Source of the DNA: CAIYQJ01 sp963717255
GTDB lineage: Bacteria; Chloroflexota; Limnocylindria; Limnocylindrales; CSP1-4
Assembly (NCBI GenBank): GCA_963717255.1
Contig: CAVQVT010000016.1
Span: forward strand, 22,110 to 86,109
Length of the DNA: 64,000 nt
Direction: 5' to 3'
The first letter of the stretch is position 1. Each line of letters starts with the position of its first letter. Positions 35,567-43,955 of the stretch are shown here, piece after piece. A program made the translations under genes and the position numbers. The notes under the pieces were generated by a model. The model was not told where the DNA came from and made no database searches. It saw nothing but the letters and a program-made list of their open reading frames with translations.

Positions 35567-35956
35567 GTGCCGCCGATCACCGCGCTCACCCGGATCGAGC
35601 CGATCCACCTCGAGAAGCTCGAGAGGCAAGGCGTCTTCACGACGGGCCTGCTGCTCGAGGTGTCGGCGACGCCGACGCGCCGCCAGACGCTGGCGGACCA
35701 GGTGGACGCGAGCACGAACGACGTCCTCGTCTGGCGCGACGAGGCGCTCCTCCTCAACCTGGCGAGGCTCGGTCCGGCCGAGCACGAACTCTTCATCCAG
35801 TCGCGGATGGCCGGCGTCTCGTATCTGACCGACCTGGACCTGGCGGTGGTCGAGTCGCGTCTCGCGCGCGCCGCCCAGGAGCTCAAGGTCCCGGCGCCCG
35901 ACGCCTCCGTCGTCGAGATGTGGTGGGAGCAGGCGAAGACGCTCGAGGCCGAGTGA
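35567..35956 (+). CDS. DUF4332 domain protein
   Basis: 129 residues from GTG 35567; AGGAGG (35552-35557) lies 9 bases upstream. The helix-hairpin-like repeats ALTRIEPIHLEKLERQGVFT and LLLNLARLGPAEHELFIQSR / MAGVSYLTDLDLAVVESRLA match DUF4332, a helical family resembling non-enzymatic helix-hairpin-helix DNA binders. Coupled by GTGA to the next gene. Confidence 0.82.
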   Translation: MPPITALTRIEPIHLEKLERQGVFTTGLLLEVSATPTRRQTLADQVDASTNDVLVWRDEALLLNLARLGPAEHELFIQSRMAGVSYLTDLDLAVVESRLARAAQELKVPAPDASVVEMWWEQAKTLEAE

Positions 35957-36681
35957 CCGCCACGGCGAGTCCGGCCCCGGGCGCTGACGGCGCTCCGGTC
36001 GCCTCGACGCCGCGGGCCCTGGCGCTCTCCGCGGTCGCGGGCGTCTCGGCCGCGCTCGTCATCCTCGGGGTCGCGATCGCGCTCTTCTTCAACCCGGCCT
36101 GGGTCGCGTTCGGGCAAGGTCGCGCCGCGGTCGACGTGTGGACCGGCTGGGACGCGGCGACGGTCCGCGCCGTCACCGACTCGGTGGTCATCGAGGTCTT
36201 CCTGGGGCCTGGGACGTTCGCGCAGGCCGTGGGCGGCGTGCCCGTCTTCACGCCCGCGGAGGCCGGACACATGGCCGACGTGCGCGGGGTCGTCCTGGCC
36301 TTCGCGGTCGTCGTGCTCGTCGCCTTCGTGGCGCTCGTGGCGGCGTGGGTGGGCGACCGTCGCCGGGTGGCCTTCTGGCGGGGCGTCGCGATCGCTGCGA
36401 TGACCCTCGCCGTCGCCGTCATCGCGGTCGGTGGCTTCCTGGCCCTCTTCTTCGACGTCGCGTTCGAGGTCTTCCATCGCATCTTCTTCGCCGCGGGCTC
36501 GTACACCTTCGATCCCCGGACCGATCGGCTCGTGCAGCTCTTCCCGGAGGCGTTCTGGACGGAGACCTCCATCGCGCTCGCGGTCGTCGTCCTCGGGATC
36601 GCGATCGTCGTCGCGCTCGTGGCGCGCGGGCGCCGCCGAGCGGCGGTGCGCCGAATGGTGGCGCGCGGGGCGCCGGCCTGA
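35953..36681 (+). CDS. DUF1461 (TIGR01906-type) integral membrane protein
   Basis: 242 residues from GTG 35953. Four to five membrane helices; the extracytoplasmic parts carry FTPAEAGHMADVRGVVLAF and FEVFHRIFFAAGSYTFDP, which are signatures of the DUF1461 family (the FHxIFF...W pattern). Function unknown. It overlaps the next gene by one base (TGATG). Confidence 0.85.
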   Translation: MTATASPAPGADGAPVASTPRALALSAVAGVSAALVILGVAIALFFNPAWVAFGQGRAAVDVWTGWDAATVRAVTDSVVIEVFLGPGTFAQAVGGVPVFTPAEAGHMADVRGVVLAFAVVVLVAFVALVAAWVGDRRRVAFWRGVAIAAMTLAVAVIAVGGFLALFFDVAFEVFHRIFFAAGSYTFDPRTDRLVQLFPEAFWTETSIALAVVVLGIAIVVALVARGRRRAAVRRMVARGAPA

Positions 36682-37823
36682 TGCCGGCCCTCCACGGCCC
36701 CTCGTTCCGGCTCCTCGGGAGCGACGTGCAGCTGCACGTGAGCTGGGGCGCGGTGCTGCCGCTGCTCGCCGCGCTCGTCGCGCTGTCGCGGCTGCCGACG
36801 GTCCTGCCCGGCCTCGACCCGATCGCGGCGTGGAGCGCCGGCGTTGCCGCCGCGTTGCTCGCCCTCGTGGGTGCCGTCGCCCACGAGACGGGACACATGC
36901 TGGCCGCCCGCGCCCGACGCGTCCCCCACGGGCCCACGATCCTGTACTTCTTCGGCGGCGTGGACGCGAGCGACCGGCCCCTCTCGGGCGCCGGCGACGA
37001 GGGCCTCGTCGCGATCGCCGGGCCCGTGGCGAGCCTCGTCGTCGCCGCCGCGCTCGGAGGCCTCTCGGTCGCGGTCTCCTCCGTGACGGGCGACGCGGCC
37101 GCGGCGGTGGGCGAGGCGCTCGTGGTGGGCGCCGGCTTCAGCCTCCTCATCGGGCTGGTGAACCTGCTGCCCGGCGATCCGCTCGACGGCGGTCGCGTGG
37201 TCCACTCGATCGCCTGGCGCCTCACCGGCGAGCCGGTTCGCGCCCGCCGCACGACCGCGCGGGTGGGTCGCTCGGTCGGGCTCCTCATGGTGGGCGCGGG
37301 GTTCGTCGTGGCGCTCGCCGGCGATGTGACGAGCAGCGTCGTGCTGATCCTCGCGGGGTGGTTCGTCCGCACGGGCGCGGTCGCGGCGGAGCGTCGGGCG
37401 ACCCTGCGCGACCTGGTGGCGGGCCTGACGGTGGCCGACGCGATGGACGCCGACCCACCCGAGGTCGCCACGACCCTGACGCTCGACACCTTCGGCCCCG
37501 CGGCCCTGGAGGCGGGCGACCACGACGCGTTCGCGGTCACGCGGGACGGGACGGTGGTGGGGGTGCTCGGTCTCCGCGCGATCCGCAAGCTCCGGCGGGA
37601 CGTCTGGCCCCGGACGCGGGTCGAGGAGGCGATGGCGGGCATCGGCGACCTTCGCGCCCTCGGGCCGGACGGCGCGCTGTGGCCCGCGCTCGAGGAGCTG
37701 CAGCGCTCCGGCCGGGATGCGCTCCCGGTCCTGCGCGATGGGGCGTTCGTGGGGCTGCTCACCCGGCTGTCGGCGACCCGGAAGATCCGCGAGCGCGCCG
37801 CGGTGACGGGCCGCTCCGCCTGA
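36681..37823 (+). CDS. Site-2 protease (M50) with C-terminal CBS-like domain
   Basis: 380 residues from ATG 36681. Opens with FRLLGSDVQLHVSWG, typical of the CBS-containing M50 branch. Zinc motif AHETGHMLAARARRVP (HExxH), GGVDASDRPLSGAGDEG with the conserved tail, and LLPGDPLDGGRVVHSIAWRL (Asp ligand). Residues ~245-380 hold a degenerate CBS pair (VADAMDADPPEVATT ... DALPVLRDGAFVGLL), which usually senses adenosyl ligands. It would cleave membrane-embedded substrates such as anti-sigma factors. Confidence 0.87.
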   Translation: MPALHGPSFRLLGSDVQLHVSWGAVLPLLAALVALSRLPTVLPGLDPIAAWSAGVAAALLALVGAVAHETGHMLAARARRVPHGPTILYFFGGVDASDRPLSGAGDEGLVAIAGPVASLVVAAALGGLSVAVSSVTGDAAAAVGEALVVGAGFSLLIGLVNLLPGDPLDGGRVVHSIAWRLTGEPVRARRTTARVGRSVGLLMVGAGFVVALAGDVTSSVVLILAGWFVRTGAVAAERRATLRDLVAGLTVADAMDADPPEVATTLTLDTFGPAALEAGDHDAFAVTRDGTVVGVLGLRAIRKLRRDVWPRTRVEEAMAGIGDLRALGPDGALWPALEELQRSGRDALPVLRDGAFVGLLTRLSATRKIRERAAVTGRSA

Positions 37824-37908
37824 CCCCGGGGCCCCGACGCGCGGACGCCGCCACGGACGGCGCGATCTGCGCGACGATGTCGGCGACCCGCGCGATGAGC
37901 ACGAGGGA

Positions 37909-38517
37909 GTGACGATGGATCCTGCGCCGCCGACCCGGAACGACCGCCGCCGCCTCACGCACGTGGACCGCGCCGGGCGGCCGCGGATGGTGGACGTGTC
38001 CGCGAAGCCGGCCACGCCGCGGCGCGCCATCGCGGAGGCGCTCGTGGCGATGGGGCCGGCCACGCTCCAGCTCGTGGTGGACGGCACGAACGCGAAGGGT
38101 GACGTCCTCCTGGTCGCGGAGCTCGCCGGAGTCATGGCGGGGAAGCGCACGAGCGAGCTCATCCCCCTCTGCCATCCGCTCCCCCTGACGGACCTCACGG
38201 TGTCGGCGACGCCGGACCGCCAGGCGGGCGGGGTCCGCGTCCGGGCGGAGGCTGCGACGACCGCTCAGACCGGCGTCGAGATGGAGGCGCTGACCGCCGC
38301 GTCCGTGGCCGCCCTGACCGTCTACGACATGGTCAAGGCGGTGGAGAAGGGGGTGGAGATCCGCTGGGTCCGCCTGCTCGAGAAGACCGGCGGGAAGAGC
38401 GGCGAGTGGCGCCGGCCGCCCGACCCGGCCGAGGGACCGGATGCGCGACGAGCATCACGCGGCCCGCGTCGCCCGGCCGTGCCGAAGCGCGGCGCACCCC
38501 GGCCGCGGGCGAAGTGA
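37909..38517 (+). CDS. moaC: Cyclic pyranopterin monophosphate synthase
   Basis: 202 residues from GTG 37909 (ATG 37915 two codons later), behind GAGGGAG. Motifs: RMVDVSAKPATPRRAIAEA, KGDVLLVAELAGVMAGKRTS, LIPLCHPLPLTDL, GVEMEALTAASVAALTVYDM and EIRWVRLLEKTGGKSG. It converts the MoaA product to cPMP in molybdenum cofactor synthesis. The ~45-residue basic tail is extra. A MogA/MoaB-type gene follows; moaA is not in the window. Confidence 0.93.
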   Translation: MTMDPAPPTRNDRRRLTHVDRAGRPRMVDVSAKPATPRRAIAEALVAMGPATLQLVVDGTNAKGDVLLVAELAGVMAGKRTSELIPLCHPLPLTDLTVSATPDRQAGGVRVRAEAATTAQTGVEMEALTAASVAALTVYDMVKAVEKGVEIRWVRLLEKTGGKSGEWRRPPDPAEGPDARRASRGPRRPAVPKRGAPRPRAK

Positions 38518-38524
38518 CGTCGAC

Positions 38525-39076
38525 GTGACCGCGGAGCGTGACCGCGGTCGGCCGGCGGCCGTCGTCCTCACGGTCTCGGACGGCGTGGCGGCGGGCGCCC
38601 GCGAGGACGCCTCCGGACCTGCCGTGGAGGCGCGCCTGACCGCCCTCGGCTACGCCGTCTCGCGGGGCGTGGTGGCGGACGACCGCGCCGCGATCTCGGC
38701 GGCGATCGTGGCGGCCGCGGCCGGCGCGGCGCTCGTCGTGACGACCGGCGGTACGGGCCTCACCCCGCGTGACGTCACGCCCGAGGCGACGCTCGACGCC
38801 GTGGACCGGATCGTGCCCGGCCTCGCCGAGGCGATGCGCGCCGCGGGCCGCGCGCGGACCCCGCTCGCCGACCTGAGCCGCGCCGTCGTCGGGGCGCGCG
38901 GCGCCGCGCTCGTCGTGAACCTCCCGGGCAGCCCGCGCGGAGCGGTGGAGTCGCTGGAGGCGATCGAGCCCGTCCTCGCCCACGCGGTGGAGACGCTCGC
39001 GGGACCGTTCGACCACGCGGAGTGGAGCCGGGCGGCAGACCGCACCGACCAGGGGAGAGGGAGCGCCGGAGGATGA
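38525..39076 (+). CDS. MogA/MoaB-family molybdopterin adenylyltransferase
   Basis: 183 residues from GTG 38525, 8 bases after moaC. Core motifs: AVVLTVSDGVAAGAREDASG, LVVTTGGTGLTPRDVTPEAT and AALVVNLPGSPRGAVESLEA. It adenylates molybdopterin before molybdenum insertion. The stop overlaps the next start (ATGA). Confidence 0.9.
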   Translation: MTAERDRGRPAAVVLTVSDGVAAGAREDASGPAVEARLTALGYAVSRGVVADDRAAISAAIVAAAAGAALVVTTGGTGLTPRDVTPEATLDAVDRIVPGLAEAMRAAGRARTPLADLSRAVVGARGAALVVNLPGSPRGAVESLEAIEPVLAHAVETLAGPFDHAEWSRAADRTDQGRGSAGG

Positions 39077-41169
39077 CGATCGCCCTGTTCGAGCCGTTCG
39101 AGCATGTGCCGGCCTACCCGCTGGTCTTCCCGGTCTTCTGGGGCGCCTTCGCGGTCTTCGCGCTCGTCGTCGCGCGGCATGTCCGCGTCTGGGCAGCTGC
39201 ACACCCGGGCGGGCCCGCTCCACTCGAGCGGGTCCCGGCGCGGGCATGGGGCGTCGTCCGCTACGCGGTCGTCCAGACGCGGATGTTCCGCGACGGCCGG
39301 GCGGGCGTCATGCACTACGCCCTCTTCCTGGGGTCGACGATCCTCCTCATCGGGAACATCAACGCCGTCACCGGCGGGATCCCGGAGGCGGTCGTCGGAT
39401 GGCCCCTCGACGGGCTGTTGTGGACACTTCTCGTCGCCATCCAGAACGCCGTCGCCGTCGCGGCCCTCCTCGGCGTCGCCTGGGCGTTAGAGCGGCGCCT
39501 GGTCAGCAGGCCGCCCCGCCTCCTGCTCACGCGGACGGCCCTGGTCATCCTCGCGATGATCCTCGTCGTCGTCTCGACGGAGGTCGCCGCGCAAGCGCTC
39601 GAGGCCGCGGCCTGGGGCGACATCCCCGGCGCCTTCCTCGCGAACGCGCTGGCGATCCCCCTCCGCCCTCTCGACCCTGCGGTCCTGGAGGCCGCGTTCG
39701 CCGCCTTCTGGTGGGGCCACGTCGTCGCTCTCGTTGCGTTCCTCATCTGGATCCCGACGAACAAGCACTTCCACATCTACACGAGCTTCGTGAACGTCTA
39801 CCTCCGGCGGCTCACCCCGCGGGGCCGGCTGCCCGTGATGGACCTCGAGGTGGAGGATGCGACGTTCGGGTTCCGCACCCTGGCGGACCTCGGCTGGAAG
39901 GACATCCTCGACGGCTTCACCTGCACGGAGTGCGGACGGTGCACGGACGCCTGCCCGGCGAACAGGACGGGCAAGTCGCTCGATCCGCGTGGGCTGATCA
40001 TGGGGATCCGGCGGATGTCCACCGCCGCCGAGCGCGGCATCGACCTGGTGCCGGACTCGCCCGCCGTCCGGGAGATCCGCGGCACCGACGACACTCGTCC
40101 GGACCGGACCCTGCTGACGGCGCCGCTCATCGACGGCGCCATCGACTACGACGCGGTCTGGGACTGCGTCACCTGCGGCGCCTGCGTCGAGTCGTGCCCG
40201 GTCCTCATCGAGCACGTCGACAAGATCGTCGGGATCCGCCGGAACCTCGTCCTCGAGGAGAGCCGGTTCCCGCACGAGGCCACCGCGGCGTTCAACGGGA
40301 TGGAGCGCTCGGGGAACCCGTGGGGACAGCCGGCGTCCACCCGCCTCGACTGGACGAGAGGGCTCCCGTTCGCCGTCCCCGTCGCTCGAGACCTCGCGGC
40401 CGCGGGAACGCTCGGGCGGATCGAGGTCCTCTACTGGGTGGGCTGCGCGGCCGCCTTCGACGACCGGGCGCGGCGGACCGCCCGGGCGTTCGCGACCTGC
40501 CTCGACGTCGCCGGCGTCCGGTTCGCCGTCCTCGGGCAGGAGGAGGCGTGCTCGGGCGACCCGGCCCGCCGGATGGGCAACGAGTACGTCTTCCAGATGC
40601 TCGCCATGCAGAACGTCGAGACCCTCAAGCGGTACGACCCGCCGACGATCGTCACGGCGTGCCCGCACTGCTTCAACACGCTCTCGAACGAGTACCCGGA
40701 CTTCGGCGGCACGTTCACGGTCGTCCACCACGCGGCGTTCCTCGCGCGGCTGCTCGCCGAGGGCCGCCTGGTCCCGCCGGCGGACGGCGCACCGGCAGGA
40801 GGGTCGCCACGCTCGGTCACCGTCCACGACTCGTGCTACATCGCGCGGTACAACGGGATCGTCGCCGAGCCGCGGAAGGTCGTCGGCGCGATCCCGGGCG
40901 TCGAGATCCGTGAGATGGAGCGCAGCGGCCGGCAGACGTTCTGCTGCGGCGCCGGCGGGGGCCGCATGTGGATGGACGAGACGCGCGGCACGCGGATCAA
41001 CGAGGAGCGGACGCGCCAGGCGCTCGAGACGGGCGCCCAGGTCGTCGCCGTCGAGTGCCCGTTCTGCATGACGATGGTCGGCGACGGGCTCGCCTCCACC
41101 GGTGGCGGCGACGGCGTCGCCGCCCTCGACATCGCCGAGCTGCTCGCGGAGGCGGTCGCGCCCCGCTGA
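39073..41169 (+). CDS. Membrane-bound FeS oxidoreductase (heterodisulfide reductase-like)
   Basis: 698 residues. N-terminal ~240 residues hold five to six membrane helices in the style of nitrate reductase gamma/HdrE b-type cytochromes. Two ferredoxin clusters follow: CTECGRCTDACPANRTGKSL and CVTCGACVESCPVLIEHVDK. Then two CCG cysteine domains: YWVGCAAAFDDRARRTARAF ... TACPHCFNTLSNEYPDFG and VTVHDSCYIARYNG ... TFCCGAGGGRMWMDE / VECPFCMTMVGDG. Such proteins accept electrons from electron-transfer flavoprotein (EtfAB) and pass them to quinone, linking acyl-CoA oxidation to respiration. No intact etfAB is here, but a likely etfB stub is directly downstream. Confidence 0.85.
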   Translation: MTIALFEPFEHVPAYPLVFPVFWGAFAVFALVVARHVRVWAAAHPGGPAPLERVPARAWGVVRYAVVQTRMFRDGRAGVMHYALFLGSTILLIGNINAVTGGIPEAVVGWPLDGLLWTLLVAIQNAVAVAALLGVAWALERRLVSRPPRLLLTRTALVILAMILVVVSTEVAAQALEAAAWGDIPGAFLANALAIPLRPLDPAVLEAAFAAFWWGHVVALVAFLIWIPTNKHFHIYTSFVNVYLRRLTPRGRLPVMDLEVEDATFGFRTLADLGWKDILDGFTCTECGRCTDACPANRTGKSLDPRGLIMGIRRMSTAAERGIDLVPDSPAVREIRGTDDTRPDRTLLTAPLIDGAIDYDAVWDCVTCGACVESCPVLIEHVDKIVGIRRNLVLEESRFPHEATAAFNGMERSGNPWGQPASTRLDWTRGLPFAVPVARDLAAAGTLGRIEVLYWVGCAAAFDDRARRTARAFATCLDVAGVRFAVLGQEEACSGDPARRMGNEYVFQMLAMQNVETLKRYDPPTIVTACPHCFNTLSNEYPDFGGTFTVVHHAAFLARLLAEGRLVPPADGAPAGGSPRSVTVHDSCYIARYNGIVAEPRKVVGAIPGVEIREMERSGRQTFCCGAGGGRMWMDETRGTRINEERTRQALETGAQVVAVECPFCMTMVGDGLASTGGGDGVAALDIAELLAEAVAPR

Positions 41170-41213
41170 GGCGCGACAGGCCGCCGGGCGCCGCCGCCGC
41201 TGCTGCGCGTCGG

Positions 41214-41219
41214 TACACT
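41214..41219 (+). promoter_or_regulatory. -10 box TACACT
   Basis: TACACT lies 71 bases before the GTG at 41291. Confidence 0.4.
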
Positions 41220-41290
41220 GGCACGACCGGGCGGGTGGCTGCCCGGCCGGGCGCGCCGCGGGCCGCCCGGTCACCCGACGGAGGTCGTTC

Positions 41291-41362
41291 GTGCGAATCG
41301 TCGTCCTCGCGAGATCCGTGTCAGACACGACCGGCACGGGTCTTCGTGGCCGGCGGCCGTGA
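41291..41362 (+). pseudogene. Probable 5' stub of an electron-transfer flavoprotein beta gene
   Basis: CGGAGG (41279-41284) precedes GTG 41291, which opens VRIVVLARSVSDTTGTG, close to the start of EtfB proteins (M-[KR]-I-V-V-x-x-[KR]-x-V-x-D-T), but the frame stops after 23 codons. It follows the EtfAB-type FeS oxidoreductase, exactly where etfB is often encoded. The resemblance covers only ~13 residues, so this is a suggestion. Confidence 0.35.
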
Positions 41363-41386
41363 CGGGGCTGGGCCGCGAGGCCGTTG

Positions 41387-41920
41387 ATGGATGAGGGCCG
41401 CGTCGCCGCGCTCATCGGCTTCATCGCACTGGCGGGGCTCGTCGTCTACGTGATCCTCCGGAGTCGCACGGCCGGCCGCGAGAGCAGGGAGTCGCGGGCG
41501 TTCGCCGACGGCGTCGCCGAGGTCTCGGCGCGCGTCCTCGGCTCGCTCGAAGGCGCGCTCGCGGTGCTCGACGACCTGCGGCATCACCGGATGGACACCG
41601 CGGTCGCCCTGCCCGCGATCGAGGCGGCGCTCGCGACGATCGACGGGTATGTCGCGGACGTCCAGGCACTCCCCGTGTCGTTCCAGACCCAGCCCGTCCG
41701 GGCGGACCTGGAGTCGGACCTCCGGCGCGCCGAGCGGGCTCTCGACCGCACGCGGCACGGGTGCCGGATCCTCGCGAGCGGGTCCGGACGCGGCAGAGAC
41801 CTCGAGGGACAGGCGTCCGTGAAGCGCGGCTACCTGGAGCTGCAGCATGCACGCGACGCGTTCGCACGGCACGCGACGGTCGCGACACGGACCGTGCCGG
41901 CGACCGTCAGGAAGGGCTGA
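41387..41920 (+). CDS. Hypothetical single-pass membrane protein
   Basis: 177 residues from ATG 41387 (an in-frame TTG lies one codon earlier). One helix, VAALIGFIALAGLVVYVILR (6-25), is followed by a long charged helical cytoplasmic part with hydrophobic heptads (ARVLGSLEGALAVLDDL, YLELQHARDAFARHATV). No family recognised. Confidence 0.6.
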   Translation: MDEGRVAALIGFIALAGLVVYVILRSRTAGRESRESRAFADGVAEVSARVLGSLEGALAVLDDLRHHRMDTAVALPAIEAALATIDGYVADVQALPVSFQTQPVRADLESDLRRAERALDRTRHGCRILASGSGRGRDLEGQASVKRGYLELQHARDAFARHATVATRTVPATVRKG

Positions 41921-41921
41921 G

Positions 41922-41970
41922 ACCGTCACATCTGGTGGTATCCTTCCGTCCGACCACGACATCTTGTGGT
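41922..41970 (+). promoter_or_regulatory. Pair of NrdR-type boxes flanking a -10 box before nrdR
   Basis: Two related 18-bp sites, ACCGTCACATCTGGTGGT (41922-41939) and ACCACGACATCTTGTGGT (41953-41970), are 31 bp apart start to start. The second is palindromic at its ends (ACCAC/GTGGT). NrdR is known to bind two boxes ~31-32 bp apart (three helical turns). A TATCCT -10 box (41939-41944) sits between them. The letters differ from the usual ACAC...GTGT consensus. Confidence 0.6.
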
Positions 41971-41993
41971 CGGAGCCCCGTGCGAGGAGAGCG

Positions 41994-42464
41994 ATGCACT
42001 GTCCGCAGTGCGGTGAGCGCGAGACGCGGGTCGTGGACTCGCGGGACCTCGAGGACCAGGCGACCATCCGCCGCCGGCGGGAGTGCGCCTCCTGCGGGGC
42101 GCGGTTCACCACGTACGAGCGGATCGAGGCCGCCCGGCTCGTCGTGCTCAAGCGCGACGGGCGTCGCGAGGAGTTCGACCGGGCGAAGGTCCTCTCGGGC
42201 CTGCGCAAGGCGCTCACCCGTCGCCCCGTCGCGGAGGACGCGCCCGAACGGGCCGCGGACGCGATCGAGACGACCCTCCGCGGGGCCGGGGTGAGCGAGA
42301 TCCCGTCGTCGCGCATCGGCGAGCTCGCGATGGAGCGGCTGCGGGCCCTCGACCAGATCGCGTACATCCGGTACGCGAGCGTCTACCAGAGCTTCGAAGA
42401 CCTGGAGACGCTGAAGCGCGAAGTGGACAGCCTGTACTCGGAACGCGACGGGAGCCGCCGATGA
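41994..42464 (+). CDS. nrdR: Transcriptional repressor NrdR
   Basis: 156 residues from ATG 41994 (ribosome site GAGGAGAG just before). Zinc ribbon MHCPQCGERETRVVDSRDLE ... RRRECASCGARFTTYERIE, then the ATP-cone RLVVLKRDGRREEFDRAKV and the C-terminal AYIRYASVYQSFEDLE, full length. NrdR represses ribonucleotide reductase genes when dATP is high. The paired boxes upstream suggest it also controls itself and the overlapping dcd. Confidence 0.96.
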   Translation: MHCPQCGERETRVVDSRDLEDQATIRRRRECASCGARFTTYERIEAARLVVLKRDGRREEFDRAKVLSGLRKALTRRPVAEDAPERAADAIETTLRGAGVSEIPSSRIGELAMERLRALDQIAYIRYASVYQSFEDLETLKREVDSLYSERDGSRR

Positions 42465-43057
42465 CCGTCCTCGCCGACCGCGACATCCGGGCTCGCATCG
42501 AGGCTCGCCAGATCGTCATCGACCCATACGACGCCGGAGACCTGCAGCCGTCGTCGGTGGACCTGCACCTCGATCGCAGCTTCCGCGTCTTCCGCAACAA
42601 CCGCTACCCGTACATCGACGTGCGGCTGGCGCAGCCCGACCTGACCGAGATGGTGACGGTCGGTGAGGACGAAGGCTTCATCCTCCACCCGAGCGAGTTC
42701 GTCCTCGGCCAGACCCTCGAGTGGGTGGAGCTGCCGGACGACCTGGTGGCCCGGCTCGAGGGCAAGAGCTCTCTCGGGCGCCTGGGCCTCCTCATCCATT
42801 CCACGGCAGGCTACGTGGACCCCGGGTGGCGCGGGAACCTCACGCTCGAGCTCTCGAACGTCTCGAACCTGCCGATCGCCCTCTACCCGGGGATGCGGAT
42901 CGGCCAGATCAGCTTCCTCGTGCTGTCGTCGCCCGTCGATCGGCCCTACGGGTCGCCCGGGCTGGGCTCCAAGTACCAGGGGCAGTCCGAGCCGACCGAG
43001 TCGGCGATCCACCGCGACTTCGAGAAGACCCGGCGCGGGCCCGGGTCCCGCCGCTGA
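42461..43057 (+). CDS. dcd: dCTP deaminase
   Basis: 198 residues from ATG 42461 (ATGA overlap with nrdR). The Dcd motifs are LQPSSVDLHLDRSFRVFRNN, ARLEGKSSLGRLGLLIHSTA, GYVDPGWRGNLTLELSN (catalytic Glu) and GSKYQGQSEPTESAIHRDF. It converts dCTP to dUTP, feeding dTTP synthesis; monofunctional versus the bifunctional dUMP-forming type cannot be settled. Pairing with nrdR places both in nucleotide-pool control. Confidence 0.94.
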   Translation: MTVLADRDIRARIEARQIVIDPYDAGDLQPSSVDLHLDRSFRVFRNNRYPYIDVRLAQPDLTEMVTVGEDEGFILHPSEFVLGQTLEWVELPDDLVARLEGKSSLGRLGLLIHSTAGYVDPGWRGNLTLELSNVSNLPIALYPGMRIGQISFLVLSSPVDRPYGSPGLGSKYQGQSEPTESAIHRDFEKTRRGPGSRR

Positions 43058-43078
43058 GGTGCGACCGGGAGCACGGCC

Positions 43079-43936
43079 GTGCCGATGAACGACGCCGTCG
43101 ACGCACGCATCGACCTCGGCGGTGGGGTCACGGTCGCGCTCGTCGTCGCCGGGAGCTTCCGGTCGGACGCCGGTTCGATCCTGGGCCCCGCTCCGTGGGT
43201 CCTGTGGCGGGGCATCGTCGGCGACGAGCTCGATGCGGATCGCCGCCTCCTCCAGGCGCTCAACTGCCTGCTCGTGGAGACGCCGGCCGGCCGGGTCCTC
43301 GTCGAGACGGGGATCGGCGAGCGGATCTCCGAGAAGATGCAGCGGGTGCGCGGGGTCGGGGGCGAGCCGATCCTCCCGGCGCTGCGGAAGGCCGGCTTCG
43401 ACCCGGGCTCTGTGGACGTCGTCGCGATGAGCCACCTGCACTTCGACCATGCCGGCGGCCTGCTGGATGCAGAAGGGCGCCGGGCCTTCCCCCGGGCGAT
43501 GATCGTGGCGCAGCGGGCCGAGTGGGAGGTGGCGCTCGACGACAACCCGCGGAACACGGCCGCCTACGACCAGCCGGAGCTGAGGCTCGTCCAGCCGTGG
43601 GGGGCGGAGGGCGCCGCCGACGGGGAGCGGGAGGTCCTCCCCGGCGTCTCCGTCGTCCCGACCGGCGGGCACTCCGGCGGCCACCAGGGCGTCGTCATCC
43701 GCGGGCCGCGGGGCACCGTCGCGTTCTTCGGCGACCTCGCCATGCGGCCGTGGTCGGCCAACCCGCGGTGGGTGACCGCCTTCGACGACTTCCCGCTCGA
43801 TTCCGTCCGCGTGAAGGCACGCCTCTTCGACCGTGCCGCCGAGGACGGATGGACCGTCGTCCTCTCCCACGAGGCACGGGTGCCGATCGGCCGGCTCGAG
43901 CGCGATCGCGATCGCTTCCGCTGGGTCCCGCGGTAG
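43079..43936 (+). CDS. MBL-fold metallo-hydrolase
   Basis: 285 residues from GTG 43079 (ATG 43085 also possible). Metal motif VAMSHLHFDHAGGLLDAEG (HxHxDH), then PTGGHSGGHQGVVI, AFFGDLAMRPWSANP and VVLSHEARVPIGRL. The fold is that of lactonase/glyoxalase-type hydrolases such as AHL lactonases; substrate unknown. Confidence 0.85.
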   Translation: MPMNDAVDARIDLGGGVTVALVVAGSFRSDAGSILGPAPWVLWRGIVGDELDADRRLLQALNCLLVETPAGRVLVETGIGERISEKMQRVRGVGGEPILPALRKAGFDPGSVDVVAMSHLHFDHAGGLLDAEGRRAFPRAMIVAQRAEWEVALDDNPRNTAAYDQPELRLVQPWGAEGAADGEREVLPGVSVVPTGGHSGGHQGVVIRGPRGTVAFFGDLAMRPWSANPRWVTAFDDFPLDSVRVKARLFDRAAEDGWTVVLSHEARVPIGRLERDRDRFRWVPR

Positions 43937-43955
43937 GGGAGAGGCCTTCGGTGCC

